64,000 bases of DNA from Sodalis praecaptivus. GTDB taxonomy: Bacteria; Pseudomonadota; Gammaproteobacteria; Enterobacterales; Enterobacteriaceae. Position 1 is the stretch's first letter. Each line of letters starts with the position of its first letter. The translations under genes were made by a program, and so were the position numbers. The stretch is taken from the NCBI RefSeq assembly GCF_000517425.1, contig NZ_CP006570.1, positions 372,001-436,000 on the forward strand. The letters are read 5' to 3'. The notes below the pieces were generated by a model, which was given only the letters and a program-made list of their open reading frames with translations, did not search any database and was not told where the DNA came from. Below, piece by piece: positions 44,683 through 54,227 of the stretch.

Positions 44683-45369
44683 ATGTCTAATCCCGCTTAT
44701 GAGCCCGCGATTACCGCCTTGTTGTGTATTGATTTATATAATGACTTTCTAGCAGAGGGCGGGAAATTATTCCCCTTTATGAAGGACATCGCGCTTAAAA
44801 ACAATATGCATGAAAATTTACGTAATATCGTTGCCGCCGCGCGCGCAGCCGGCATCACCGTGTATCATGTTCCGCATCACCGCTGGCAACAGGGCGACTA
44901 CGCCGACTGGAAATACCCCACGCCTTATCAGCTAGCCGCGAGCGAACGTCAGGTTTTCGCCAAAGGTACCTGGGGCGGTACCTTTCACGATGACTTCCCA
45001 ATCCAGCCTGGTGACATCGTGGCCACCGAGCATTGGGGATCAAGTGGATTTCCCAATACCGACCTTGAACATAAGCTCAAGCGCTACGGTAAAGAAAAAA
45101 TTATTTGCGTCGGTCTTTTGGCCAATACCTGCCTGGAGGCGACCGCCCGCATGGGTATGGAGCTGGGCTTTCACGTCACGCTGGTTCGTGACGCCACGTC
45201 GGCGCGCTCTCATGAGGCGCTGCATGCGGCGATGGACATCGATGGCCCGACGTACGCCACTGAAATCCTCAGCACGGCCGCGTTGATCGACGCCATCAGG
45301 CTTTCCGCTGCCAACGCGGTGAAGTTTGCGCCGGCAATGGGAGCAGTCCCACCCTCGGCGACGCGCTAG
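44683..45369 (+). CDS. Isochorismatase-like cysteine hydrolase
   Basis: This 228-residue hydrolase of the isochorismatase superfamily has the Asp of the triad in LLCIDLYNDF, the Lys in FAKGTWGGTF, and the nucleophile Cys in GLLANTCLEATARMGMELG. Members hydrolyse isochorismate, nicotinamide, N-carbamoylsarcosine, biuret or other amides. I choose ATG 44683, which has AGGA at good distance, over starts at 44629-44671. It converges with a TetR gene 18 bp away, which may or may not control it. Confidence 0.88.
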   Translation: MSNPAYEPAITALLCIDLYNDFLAEGGKLFPFMKDIALKNNMHENLRNIVAAARAAGITVYHVPHHRWQQGDYADWKYPTPYQLAASERQVFAKGTWGGTFHDDFPIQPGDIVATEHWGSSGFPNTDLEHKLKRYGKEKIICVGLLANTCLEATARMGMELGFHVTLVRDATSARSHEALHAAMDIDGPTYATEILSTAALIDAIRLSAANAVKFAPAMGAVPPSATR

Positions 45370-45387
45370 AACCAGGATCGGGCCAGG

Positions 45388-45954
45388 CTAGGTGTCCAAC
45401 ATGGCCAGGACGGCGGTTTTTAGCGCATCCGACAGCGCGGGATCGTTTATGATTTCGCTCAGATAATTGGCTCCCACCATGGCGGCGAAGACGGCCAACG
45501 TCTTTCCGTTTCCCGCGAACGACCTATCCTTTTCTCCCGCGGCATTGAGAAAAGACGTAAGCAGCGCATTGACGCCCTGCGTGCAATCGCTGACCAATGC
45601 GGCATTGTTATGCTGCAACAGGTCGCTGCCAAAAGCCATCATCGGGCAGCGTTTCTCGGCCGGTTTGGACGCGAGATAGCGCTCGGCTATTCGCCATTGC
45701 GGATGCGGCGGACAATCGCTGGCGATGCTGTCCCAATGCTGCCTGGACCGATCGAAAGCCAATCTGGCGGCTTCCGCCGCCAGCGCCTCTTTTGAGGCAA
45801 AATGCTTATAAAAGCCTCCCGACGTCATCCCTGCCGCTTGCATGATATCCGACACGCTGACCTCGGCAATACCGCGCGCCCTGAAAAGCTCGCTCGCCTT
45901 TTCAACGATCAGCGCCCGATTGGCGCCAGCCTGTAATTTGCTGGAACGTCCCAT
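45388..45954 (-). CDS. TetR family regulator
   Basis: This 188-residue protein has the TetR helix-turn-helix at residues 13-60 (IVEKASELFRARGIAEVSVSDIMQAAGMTSGGFYKHFASKEAL). The C-terminal ligand domain is of the short type seen in regulators of oxidative or electrophile stress genes (ASKPAEKRCPMMAFGSDLL). A GTG nine bases upstream is an alternative start. The target genes are unknown; the convergent hydrolase gene is the nearest candidate. Confidence 0.85.
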   Translation of the reverse strand: MGRSSKLQAGANRALIVEKASELFRARGIAEVSVSDIMQAAGMTSGGFYKHFASKEALAAEAARLAFDRSRQHWDSIASDCPPHPQWRIAERYLASKPAEKRCPMMAFGSDLLQHNNAALVSDCTQGVNALLTSFLNAAGEKDRSFAGNGKTLAVFAAMVGANYLSEIINDPALSDALKTAVLAMLDT

Positions 45955-46058
45955 CTTTCTCACCCAATTAGCGTATCGATATACGATATCTTACCATGTA
46001 AAAAATGCCGTGACGGCGGCCCTTTCTGAGCGGTCCACACCATTCCAGACGCGCGATA

Positions 46059-47960
46059 TTACCAACTCAAACCATAGCCACGGGGAAAGGCGACGGCGCC
46101 GGCATGGGTATCCACATCGTAGTTATGCCATAGCGTTACCGGCAGTTTCCCCTGCGGCGAGCGCGTCCCCGTCAAAATTTGCGCCAGCGAAACCATTGAG
46201 GGCCCCAGCCAGATACCGTTGTCATAACCATAATACGAATAGGTCGCAACGGCGGCGTCTACATCGTCGGCAAAGCTGACGATATCGTAAGGGGCCTGCA
46301 AGGAGAGGTGAATCCGTTTTTTACCCAATTTACCGGCATAACGGAACCAGGAAAGCGTATTCGCATCGCTATCAGGGTTGTCGCCTTCCCGATCGCTTAG
46401 TGCGGGCTGCCCGCGCATTGCGGGATCTTTAAAATGGGTCGAAACGGTGCCCAGTAGCAGCACATCACTCTGCGCAATAGCCAATTTGATTTCTAAATCC
46501 GTCAGCTTGGTTGTCTGTTTAGCCACGACATTGCGATAGCCCTCCTGCATCATTACCGCCGCAATCCCCTTTGCCTGTTCCTCCGAGGGCGTAAGGATCA
46601 GATAGCGCAGCATCTTATCTTTCAAAGGCAGTGTGGCATGCCGATTAATGACGACGGTAATCGATCGGTCCGCAATCTCTTTCTCTATTTTTCGCCCGTT
46701 GGTCAGAAGAGAGGAGAGACTACGCCTGCTGTCTTGCCAAAGATGAGAGTGCTTTAGGCGCAAAATACGTTTAACGGAAGCATTAATATCCTCCTCACTA
46801 ATCTCCCCTGCCCGGACCTTACTGATAATATGATGAATCAATACCGACAGTCGGTCCGCTTCGGAGGGAGAGGTAATACTGACCGGCATCAGGGCAATAT
46901 CAACCCCGGCCGCAAACACCCGTTCGACGGCTTCAGCCTGGGTAAAATGATCGGCAATCGCCCCCATATTCAACGCATCTGAAATGGTGACACCGCGATA
47001 CCCCAATACCTTACGCAGAATGTTGGTCTGTATTTCATGGGACATCGTGGCGGGTACCGTCATTTTTTCGCCATATCGGCTGTAAATTTGGGTGTTATCC
47101 AGCGCCGGATATTGAATATGGGCCGTCATAATCATGTCAGGAGCGATATGATTATCAATAGCATGCTTATAAGGCGCGATATCGATAGCGAAGGCGTCCT
47201 TCCTTAAACGATCAACGCGCGGCAGGGAGGTGTGGGAATCGGTCGATGTACTTCCGTGCCCCGGGAAATGCTTATAAACGGTAATGAGCCGCTGATGATG
47301 CATACCCGCAGTGATACCCTCAGCCAAGCGCGCGACGGTTGGCGCATCATCGCTGAAACTCCGCACATTAATAACCGGGTTGAAGGGGTTCGTGTTAACG
47401 TCCACCACCGGGGCAAAATTGGTATTGATGTGGAGCGACTGCATATCCTGGGCCATCCACCGCCCTTGCTCAACGGCCAACTGTGGATCCGCGCCGCCTT
47501 CTACGGCGGCGGCCAATGCCATATTGCCGGGAAACGTGGCATAGTCACCGCGCGGCAAACGGAATTTGATGCCGCCCTCGTTGTCGGTGGCGATGAACAG
47601 ACGCAGGCCGCTACGGGTTTTCATCGCGGCATACCACGAGGTAAGCGCCTCAATTTGCGATGGGGTTTTAAGATTGTTGGCAAAAAGAATGACGCCACCG
47701 ATAAAGTTATTACGAATAATCTGCGCAACCGTAGCGTCGGGGGCAATCATATCTTGCTGGGGTCTGCCGTGCGGATCCCAATAGCGGAAATCAAGCATAA
47801 GCTTTTGACCAATTTTCTCCTCCAACGACATGGCGTTAACGCGTCGCTCTATCTCCTTTTCGGTTTTCTCTTTGCCGTCTTGCTCCTGGATACACCCTGC
47901 CAGCGGCCAAGCGCACAACGCAATCGGTAACCATCGCCTTAATTTTCGATATCCCAACAT
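46059..47960 (-). CDS. Glycoside hydrolase family 3 lipoprotein (beta-hexosaminidase type)
   Basis: This 633-residue protein has a lipoprotein signal (MLGYRKLRRWLPIALCAWPLAGC, lipobox LAGC with the Cys at residue 23). The GH3 catalytic barrel covers about 40-390, with KHFPGHGSTSTDSH, the His-Asp general acid/base site of NagZ-like enzymes, and the nucleophile Asp in TISDALNMG. The C-terminal 240 residues form the second GH3-type domain. It likely cleaves N-acetylhexosamine from murein or chitin-type oligosaccharides at an outer or inner membrane. NagZ of E. coli is cytoplasmic and single-domain, so this is a different enzyme. Confidence 0.9.
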   Translation of the reverse strand: MLGYRKLRRWLPIALCAWPLAGCIQEQDGKEKTEKEIERRVNAMSLEEKIGQKLMLDFRYWDPHGRPQQDMIAPDATVAQIIRNNFIGGVILFANNLKTPSQIEALTSWYAAMKTRSGLRLFIATDNEGGIKFRLPRGDYATFPGNMALAAAVEGGADPQLAVEQGRWMAQDMQSLHINTNFAPVVDVNTNPFNPVINVRSFSDDAPTVARLAEGITAGMHHQRLITVYKHFPGHGSTSTDSHTSLPRVDRLRKDAFAIDIAPYKHAIDNHIAPDMIMTAHIQYPALDNTQIYSRYGEKMTVPATMSHEIQTNILRKVLGYRGVTISDALNMGAIADHFTQAEAVERVFAAGVDIALMPVSITSPSEADRLSVLIHHIISKVRAGEISEEDINASVKRILRLKHSHLWQDSRRSLSSLLTNGRKIEKEIADRSITVVINRHATLPLKDKMLRYLILTPSEEQAKGIAAVMMQEGYRNVVAKQTTKLTDLEIKLAIAQSDVLLLGTVSTHFKDPAMRGQPALSDREGDNPDSDANTLSWFRYAGKLGKKRIHLSLQAPYDIVSFADDVDAAVATYSYYGYDNGIWLGPSMVSLAQILTGTRSPQGKLPVTLWHNYDVDTHAGAVAFPRGYGLSW

Positions 47961-49009
47961 ATAGTGCTCCTAGTTCATTTATTATGCATTATTTCAACAT
48001 GACGGATAAGTTAGCCCGAAACCTGTGCGTTGTAAGAACCTGGAATAGAGAGACAATAAAACATTTTTTCACCAAACAATCATTAAATGGCTTATAAACA
48101 ATTTCAATAAATAGAATATGCGGGCTAGCAATGAATAACCTAGATAGCGGTAAAGTTGCCCGCCGGGTCTTCGTATAGCGGTATTAAATGAATAAAAATC
48201 CGATGTTGGTCGATGCCTCGCTTAGGCTGGTCAGATTTAAATAAATCGCTGTTGCGCCCTGAAAAAATAATGGAAAACAGAAGGGAATACGGGAGGCTTA
48301 ATGGAATACCGGCAACTTAACTTTTGCGTCGGGAAAGCCCGGGCTACTTTTAAAGTGTGCGTGTCGCCATAGACTGCACTCTCTTTGTCGGAGGGGCACA
48401 TCCTGTCACCGCGCCAGATCATAAAACAAAAGATCACAGATAATTCATTGATTTAAAATAATTATTTAGCCATTATCGCATAGGCGCGAGAGCCACTCTC
48501 ACCTATTGCTCTCACCTTTAGCTTGGCTCAAGAACGTATTGCGTTGCGTAACCTGTTCGGAGGCGGAAGGCGTTTTCCCAAGCGGGCCCTACCACGACAT
48601 ACAATATCTAACTCTTGATAACCGGAACCCGGTAATGGGCCAGCATCGCCCCCAGTGCCTATTTTTAACTAAGGCATAAGCGTGATGCGCGTAAAGCCAT
48701 GTCCGACGCCGGTGCATTGTGACTTATGCCACAAAATAAAAATATTACTCGGCGGGTGATTTACGCTGTGGTCAGTTCCACGGGTATTAATATTGCGAAC
48801 AGCGGCTGAAGAGTATTTTTCTTGCGCCGTTTCCACGCCCCCCTTCTCCGGAGGGAATTTATCGTGCTTGAATAACGATTTAACGGCAACCGGCTTTCTG
48901 AGGATGGCGCATTAATGTACAGTGGGTACGCCGTCGATCTTGAAGTCTTGCGGCTATCATAAGCGACGGTCCTCCAGGGGTATTTTATTTCATTTTTTAT
49001 GAGGCAATT
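47961..49009. other. Long intergenic region, no gene recognised
   Basis: More than 1 kb separates the GH3 gene from a small exported protein gene. Both strands have only short frames; the longest (minus strand, 48237-48437) has no ribosome site or family. AT-rich blocks near 48040-48130 and 48430-48480 alternate with GC-rich ones, as in decayed gene space. I see no repeats or mobile ends. Confidence 0.55.
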
Positions 49010-49255
49010 ATGAATATATTAAAGTATTTAACAATTGCGGCATATTCTTATTCTATTTGCAATGCAAATGAAGTTGATTCTGGAACCAATATCATTAACA
49101 TCGGCAATAGCGATAAGACCGTGAAGAAGTGCCAGTTTCGCAAAAGTAGTGATATGGCGTATCCAAAGTGGACTTGCTATGACGTTAGTGTTTCGGCAAT
49201 AAACAAACATCCAGCCCCCACGCCAGCGGCATGGAAAAACTTAAGAGTACCTTAA
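49010..49255 (+). CDS. Small exported protein, unknown
   Basis: This 81-residue frame starts behind GAGG in an AT-rich context. The first 20 residues (MNILKYLTIAAYSYSICNAN) look like a signal peptide, and the mature part holds two cysteines (KKCQFRKS and WTCYDV) that may pair. I know no family. Low GC suggests acquired DNA. The gene stands alone, with 1 kb upstream and 279 bp downstream free of other genes. Confidence 0.45.
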   Translation: MNILKYLTIAAYSYSICNANEVDSGTNIINIGNSDKTVKKCQFRKSSDMAYPKWTCYDVSVSAINKHPAPTPAAWKNLRVP

Positions 49256-49534
49256 TCGGGTTGTCGTCATTCACTTTTTATCAAGCGGTCGCGCCATCAA
49301 TGCGCTAATACAAATCAATACGGGGGGTGAATAGGCTGTGTTGCCTTCACGCCGGCGCTAGAACTCAGCCCACTATCGTCGATAATGACCGGTTGACGAT
49401 GATAATCAGGGCCTTGGCCGGGGCAGAAGACGGGTTTTAAGTCAGCTTGCCCCCGTGTTGATTCATCGGGGATTCGGAGTAGCCGGTGATTGAAGTGCTA
49501 ACGGATGCGGATGCCAGACCAGCCGCCCTAACCG

Positions 49535-50074
49535 TTATTTTTTCAATGTCACTTGGGTTAGTGAATCCCACAGGCGTTGTTTATCACCGTCATTGAGATT
49601 CGTCTGTTCAAGGGCATGCATAAATGCCTGTTGATCGGTGAATGTCTGCCCTTGGGTTAATCGCGCGCTAATGGCGTGCAGTATCGCGGTGCTTAAGGTG
49701 CCAATATGTGATCTTACCTGCTCGAGCGGCTTAGGCTGCCAAACTTGTTCGGGTTTGGATAACCAATCGGCACGATAGCGATACTGAATCGCCTTGGCGG
49801 CATCCATTTGCGCTTGGATGAAGGGCTTAATCGAATCGCCGTTCAATCCCAGGGTTTCCGCCTCAGCCACTGAGGCAGATAACACCCGAGCTTCCTGAGG
49901 AAGATCCTCAATAGCCAAATGATGGCTAGCCTTATATCCAGCGACATCTTTCATGTAAGACAGGCGTTGATTCATCAATGCAGCAACGCCTCCTTGAGGC
50001 GCAGGCGCCGCCACGGCGGAAAGACAAAACAGTAAATTCATCATAAATAAACCCAAAGAGAGGTTTTTATTCAT
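49535..50074 (-). CDS. Secreted chorismate mutase (AroQ gamma class)
   Basis: This 179-residue all-helical enzyme has a signal peptide (NLLFCLSAVAA) and is predicted to be periplasmic or exported. It fits the *AroQ family: LMNQRLSYMKDVAGYKASHHLAIED contains the catalytic Arg and Lys, VAEAETLGLNGDSIKPFIQAQMDAAKAIQ the second active-site helix. The normal chorismate mutase acts in the cytoplasm, and exported forms are known in animal- and plant-associated bacteria. It has no aromatic biosynthesis neighbours. Confidence 0.9.
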   Translation of the reverse strand: MNKNLSLGLFMMNLLFCLSAVAAPAPQGGVAALMNQRLSYMKDVAGYKASHHLAIEDLPQEARVLSASVAEAETLGLNGDSIKPFIQAQMDAAKAIQYRYRADWLSKPEQVWQPKPLEQVRSHIGTLSTAILHAISARLTQGQTFTDQQAFMHALEQTNLNDGDKQRLWDSLTQVTLKK

Positions 50075-50255
50075 CTTGCTTTACCTTTTGTTAACATATA
50101 AATGGCTAATATGTTACCTATGTAATCATACAATCAAATCATTTCAATAAAAAAACTCACCTCATCTGGCTATGCAGGTTCCTGAAAAAATACACAAACG
50201 ACGGTTATAGGCGCCGCTCTAAAACAACCCAATGACGCGCTGCGTTTGACGCCCA

Positions 50256-51386
50256 TCAACGTGTTGCGGGTGTAAACTTCATCAGCAGCAAGGAAAGAGC
50301 GGAAAACAAGGCGAGCGCCGTGACAGCGCCTACTTGCGCATAAAGGAGCCCGAAGACCACCGATCCCGCCACCTGACCCGCCGCCAGCATGAAAAACACG
50401 GCGCCCACCCCGGCGGCGGGAGACGCTTTCGTCGAGGCGGCACCGCATACCAGCATCACGCCTGTTAGCGTGACGTAACCCACCCCACAGAGCGCCACCG
50501 CAGGTAACAACCACCATGAGAAGCCATGGCTGAACGCCAGCAGTATTAGCGGCGCCGCCATAAATAGTTGAGATAAGCGATATACCTGTTTTAGGCCGAC
50601 AATCGTCGACGCAGGACCGGTCAATGCCCCCAGGATCCCCGCGCCGCCGCTAATCAGCCACAGCAAGCTGGTCGTGTTGTCATCCACGCCGATGTGGTGA
50701 TGTAAGAGATCGGGTCCAAAATTCCACCACGCCGCGCTGGCTACGCCGCTGATAAAAGCAATCACCACCAAGCGCACCAGCGGGCGCGCCATCGGCCAGA
50801 CAGGGGGGCGCTTGTTCTTCATCTGCGGCGCCACGCCGCCGGCGGGCAGATAACCAGCAATCGGCGCCAGGCAGGCCAGCGCCACACCGCCAAAAAGCAG
50901 ACAAGCGGCGCGCCAGCCCCCCGGCAGGAAGAGCAATACCGGCACGGAGAGGATAATGCCGGCACCGGTTCCGGCATTAATGATCGTGTTCACTCGCGGC
51001 TGCTGCGGCACGGCAACCCGACGGCCGACCGCAGCGGCCAGGGACGGCGATGCCAGGCCGGGGCTCAGACCGGCGATGAACAGTCCTGCCGCCAGCATGG
51101 CCGGCGAGGAGGAAGCGGCCAGGATCAGCAAGCCGGCGGCCGCGCAGAGTGCCGCCGCCATCGCCGGCAACCGTGGGCCACACCGGGGTGAAACCACGGA
51201 AGCCCCGATCACGGCCAGACAATAGGCCACGAAACCGCAGGCGGAAATAACCCCCGCCAAACGCGGGCTGAACGGGATATCGCGCACCACGGCGGGCAGC
51301 ATCAACCCCCACGCAAACCGGGCCATTCCGTAGGTGACAGCAATCAGCGCAAAGCCGGTCAGGCCGAGCGTCACGGACGCTCTCAT
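50256..51386 (-). CDS. MFS transporter, YbfB/YjiJ type
   Basis: This 376-residue protein has 12 predicted membrane segments. GLTGFALIAVTYGMARFAWGLMLP at the start is characteristic of the YbfB/YjiJ subfamily of major facilitator proteins. The ATG at 51386 overlaps the stop of the upstream TetR gene (ATGA), so the two are translationally coupled; an ATG 15 bases earlier is less likely. Probably an efflux carrier under control of that regulator. Substrate unknown. Confidence 0.87.
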   Translation of the reverse strand: MRASVTLGLTGFALIAVTYGMARFAWGLMLPAVVRDIPFSPRLAGVISACGFVAYCLAVIGASVVSPRCGPRLPAMAAALCAAAGLLILAASSSPAMLAAGLFIAGLSPGLASPSLAAAVGRRVAVPQQPRVNTIINAGTGAGIILSVPVLLFLPGGWRAACLLFGGVALACLAPIAGYLPAGGVAPQMKNKRPPVWPMARPLVRLVVIAFISGVASAAWWNFGPDLLHHHIGVDDNTTSLLWLISGGAGILGALTGPASTIVGLKQVYRLSQLFMAAPLILLAFSHGFSWWLLPAVALCGVGYVTLTGVMLVCGAASTKASPAAGVGAVFFMLAAGQVAGSVVFGLLYAQVGAVTALALFSALSLLLMKFTPATR

Positions 51387-51925
51387 CGCCCTTCCTCGCA
51401 TCCCGCCATCAGACGTGCGGCTGCCAGACCCGCATGGCGGGCAGCATCAGGCCCGATAAGAAGCGCGGAGGTGATGGCCCCTTCGGATAGCATCCATACC
51501 GCATCGGCCAGCGCTTCATGGCCCACGCCGTGAGAATGGCCAATACATGCCGCGATGTACCCCCGTAGCGCATAGCGATAGTCAAGCGCCAACGCCGACA
51601 GTTTTACCTCTTCCTCGGCATATTCACCCCAGGCTTTGAGGAAGAAGCAACCCAGGGGATCATATTCGCGCATCCACTCCTCAAGCACATCAAACAATCG
51701 GCTGATGGCCTGAGGATGCTGCGAGGTGTAAAGCGTTGCAAAAAAGCGGGATTGTCGGTGAGCCATCACTGCCGCCGTTAGATCTTCCCGCGAAGGGAAA
51801 TAGCGATACAGCGTACGCGTTGAGACATTGGCTTCGCTGCAAATACGATCGGTGCTGGTGGCGTGGAAACCGTTGCGATAAAACAGCCGCTCAGCGGCTT
51901 CAAGGATAGTGGTTTTCTTTTGCAT
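51383..51925 (-). CDS. TetR family regulator of the adjacent MFS transporter
   Basis: This 180-residue repressor has a typical N-terminal helix-turn-helix (ERLFYRNGFHATSTDRICSEANVSTRTLYRYFPSREDL). The C-terminal part is alpha-helical and Ala-rich. The stop overlaps the start of the MFS gene, a common self-regulated repressor-pump pair. ATG 51925 gives MQKKTTILEAAERLF; a non-ATG start three codons earlier is possible. Confidence 0.87.
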   Translation of the reverse strand: MQKKTTILEAAERLFYRNGFHATSTDRICSEANVSTRTLYRYFPSREDLTAAVMAHRQSRFFATLYTSQHPQAISRLFDVLEEWMREYDPLGCFFLKAWGEYAEEEVKLSALALDYRYALRGYIAACIGHSHGVGHEALADAVWMLSEGAITSALLIGPDAARHAGLAAARLMAGCEEGR

Positions 51926-52269
51926 ACGCACCAAAGTAAACCGATCGTTTTACTTTTGCAATGCTCTCTGTCGCGCGTAACCCAACTTTCAGCCACCCTA
52001 GCCGCCGCGCTCGCCGGTTATCCTGGTGCTTCGCGGCAGATTACTTTACCGTCAATGCGCCGCCTAAATAGATAAACTCAGTCTATTCCGGCCCGATATC
52101 GGGATGGCTTATCATCCGGTACATGACGGCGATGTCGCCGGTCATCACGGCGCATTGCCGGCATGGTTACCGTGGTTAGCCTGCGGACATGCCGCACAGG
52201 GTGTCACCGCATTACCTCTGATGCGCCAGCTCGGTAATAGCAATTCACCAAAAAAGGAATTAAGGCGAA
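51926..52269. other. Intergenic between the TetR and beta-lactamase genes
   Basis: These 344 bp lie between divergent genes and should hold both promoters. A + strand frame from 52104 overlaps the beta-lactamase in another phase and is not supported. No ampR-like regulator gene is present. Confidence 0.5.
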
Positions 52270-53124
52270 ATGAGACTTATCCCTGCCGTCATCGCGGCCT
52301 TCTATTTTTGGCTTTCCCCACCGGTACAGGCATTGACGACCGCCGGCTTACAACCTTATCTGCAAAAAGAGGAAAATCGTCTCAATGCCAGGATTGGTGT
52401 AGCCATCCTTGACGCTCACGGGCAGCGGATCTTTGGTTACCGCAGCGAGGAACGCTTTCCGTTGAACAGCACCCACAAAGTTCTGGCCTGCGCCGCCTTG
52501 CTTGCCAACGCGCGGCAACACTCGGCGCTGCTGGAACAACATGTGACTATCATGCCGCAAGCGCTGGTGGACTACTCGCCCATCACGCAAACGCGCCTGG
52601 CGCCGGGAAAATTTACATTACGCGAATTATGCCGGGCCGCCGTCAGCTATAGCGACAACACCGCCGCTAACAGCATCCTGGAGGTTATTGGTGGAGCCGG
52701 TGCGGTCACCCGCTTTATGCGCCTCATCGGCGATAACGTTACGCGGCTTGACCGTCTCGAGCCCTCGCTTAATGAAGCGGTGCCGGGGGATGTCCGCGAT
52801 ACCACCACGCCCGCCAGCGTCGTGGCCGCCCTTAGAACGATTCTCGCGACCGATGTTTTAACCTTACCTCACCGCCAACTTTTGCAAACATGGATGATGG
52901 ACGACCAGGTGGCGGGAGACCTGTTGCGCGCCTCGCTGCCCACCGGCTGGCGGATTGCCGATAAAACCGGCGCCGGAGGATATGGGTCACGTTCTATTAT
53001 TGCTGCGGTTTATCCCGACCCGAAACAGCCCTTTTACATCGCGATTTATATCACGCAAACTGCCGCTACTCTCCAGCAAAGCAATCGCGTGGCAGCCAAC
53101 ATCGGTAAGATCATTTTTCGCTAA
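52270..53124 (+). CDS. Class A beta-lactamase, CARB-like
   Basis: This 284-residue periplasmic enzyme has a signal peptide (AVIAAFYFWLSPPVQA). All class A elements are intact: S67-T-H-K70, S128-D-N130, E164-P-S-L-N168 and K232-T-G234. The stretches DRLEPSLNEAVPGDVRDTTTP and SAGGYGSRS-like IADKTGAGGYGSRSI resemble CARB/PSE carbenicillinases, which usually have RSG or RTG instead of KTG. It should hydrolyse penicillins. No transposon or integron sequence is near, so it looks like a resident chromosomal gene. A ribosome site AAGGCG lies before the ATG. Confidence 0.93.
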   Translation: MRLIPAVIAAFYFWLSPPVQALTTAGLQPYLQKEENRLNARIGVAILDAHGQRIFGYRSEERFPLNSTHKVLACAALLANARQHSALLEQHVTIMPQALVDYSPITQTRLAPGKFTLRELCRAAVSYSDNTAANSILEVIGGAGAVTRFMRLIGDNVTRLDRLEPSLNEAVPGDVRDTTTPASVVAALRTILATDVLTLPHRQLLQTWMMDDQVAGDLLRASLPTGWRIADKTGAGGYGSRSIIAAVYPDPKQPFYIAIYITQTAATLQQSNRVAANIGKIIFR

Positions 53125-53595
53125 CGCCCGGCGAGATCGAGCGGCCAGCGTCACGAGAGAAGCCCGCCCTATCACCTTTGATAATCTCTCAACGCCGTCT
53201 ATGGCCTTTGCGCCGCCCAGTTTAAGCGTCCGGCTATTGTCGCCGCTTTCCCCTTCGCTACACCCCGGTCGGCAAAACACGGCTGACCGCAGGGTCGTTG
53301 AGGCCCGTTGCACGGTTGCTGTGCATCATCTGGTCAAAGCGGTGCAGTAATGAACGTTTCCGCCGGCGTCAGCCTGCCACCGGCGCTTGCCGTAACCGTT
53401 AGCGAACAGCACAGTACGCTGCTTCTGTTTTTTTCTGGTTCAAAATCAATTACCTACTTATAACCGTTGAGTGCAGCGTCACCCTGTGCCACTGCTTCGT
53501 TGTTTCCACCAACAATTGGCATGAAAACTGCTTTAGTTCTATGAAAGTCACTTTCATGAAATGAATACCCTTTTCCAAAGCAGGAAAAAAAACGC
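53125..53595. other. Intergenic, no gene recognised
   Basis: These 471 bp follow the beta-lactamase gene. Short frames on both strands are not supported. The last 140 bp are less GC-rich and contain the likely promoter of the regulator gene; CTTTCATGAAATG near 53550 forms a partial dyad with the upstream GAAAGTCACTTTC. Confidence 0.4.
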
Positions 53596-54183
53596 GTGAG
53601 TATTGATAAAAACCAGAATGCCGAAAGCGAAGCGATAAAGTTGGGGATGCGGGTGCGCCACGCTCGCCATGTGCGCGGATTGACGCTTAAGGTTTGCGCC
53701 GAATTATCCAGCAGTTCAGAAAGCCAGCTCTCAAAAGTGGAACGCGGCCTGGTGATGCCGTCCATTGCATTGCTGCATCGTTTAGCGCGGGTGTTTGAAA
53801 CCAATGTCTCCGACCTGCTGCGCGACATTCCCTCTGGTTCTGAGCCTGTGCTACGCAGCGGCACCCGGCACGTAGCCGCGCTCGGCGCGGGTACCGGCGG
53901 TATTCGGCTAGAGCGCATGGATAATGCCGCATCCGGCACCTTATTGCAGGCCCATATTCATATCGTGCCGCCCGGGGCCCGCAGCGACGGACTGATTGAG
54001 CACCCCGGTGAAGAAGTTGGCTACCTTCTAAAAGGCCAGATCGTGCTTATTGTGGGTGAGGAGCAGTACCGGCTCAACGCGGGCGATGGCTTTCATTTTC
54101 CGAGCCATGTTCCCCATGGCTACGCCAATGACGGCAAGGAAGAAGCGCAAATCTACTGGGTGAACACACCCGCCACCTTTTAA
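53596..54183 (+). CDS. XRE-cupin regulator (HTH plus cupin_2)
   Basis: This 195-residue protein starts at GTG 53596 behind AGGA. Residues 12-70 form an XRE helix-turn-helix (LGMRVRHARHVRGLTLKVCAELSSSSESQLSKVERG). Residues 110-190 are a cupin with HPGEEVGYLLKGQIVLIVGEEQYRL and FHFPSHVPHGYAN, whose histidines may bind metal or a small ligand. Such regulators often sit before and control amino-acid catabolic genes. Here it heads an operon-like run with an ABC importer and two hydrolases, 44 bp before the permease. Confidence 0.9.
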   Translation: MSIDKNQNAESEAIKLGMRVRHARHVRGLTLKVCAELSSSSESQLSKVERGLVMPSIALLHRLARVFETNVSDLLRDIPSGSEPVLRSGTRHVAALGAGTGGIRLERMDNAASGTLLQAHIHIVPPGARSDGLIEHPGEEVGYLLKGQIVLIVGEEQYRLNAGDGFHFPSHVPHGYANDGKEEAQIYWVNTPATF

Positions 54184-54227
54184 GGCAAACAGACAGGCAG
54201 CAGGTCGTTACCTGACAGGAGAGTGCA

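Noticed and set aside
47232-47930. Long + strand frame inside the GH3 gene.
   Set aside because: It is antisense to conserved GH3 motifs, a shadow in GC-rich DNA.
52270-53124. Recently acquired resistance cassette.
   Set aside because: No integron, insertion sequence or inverted repeats flank it, and base composition matches the neighbours.
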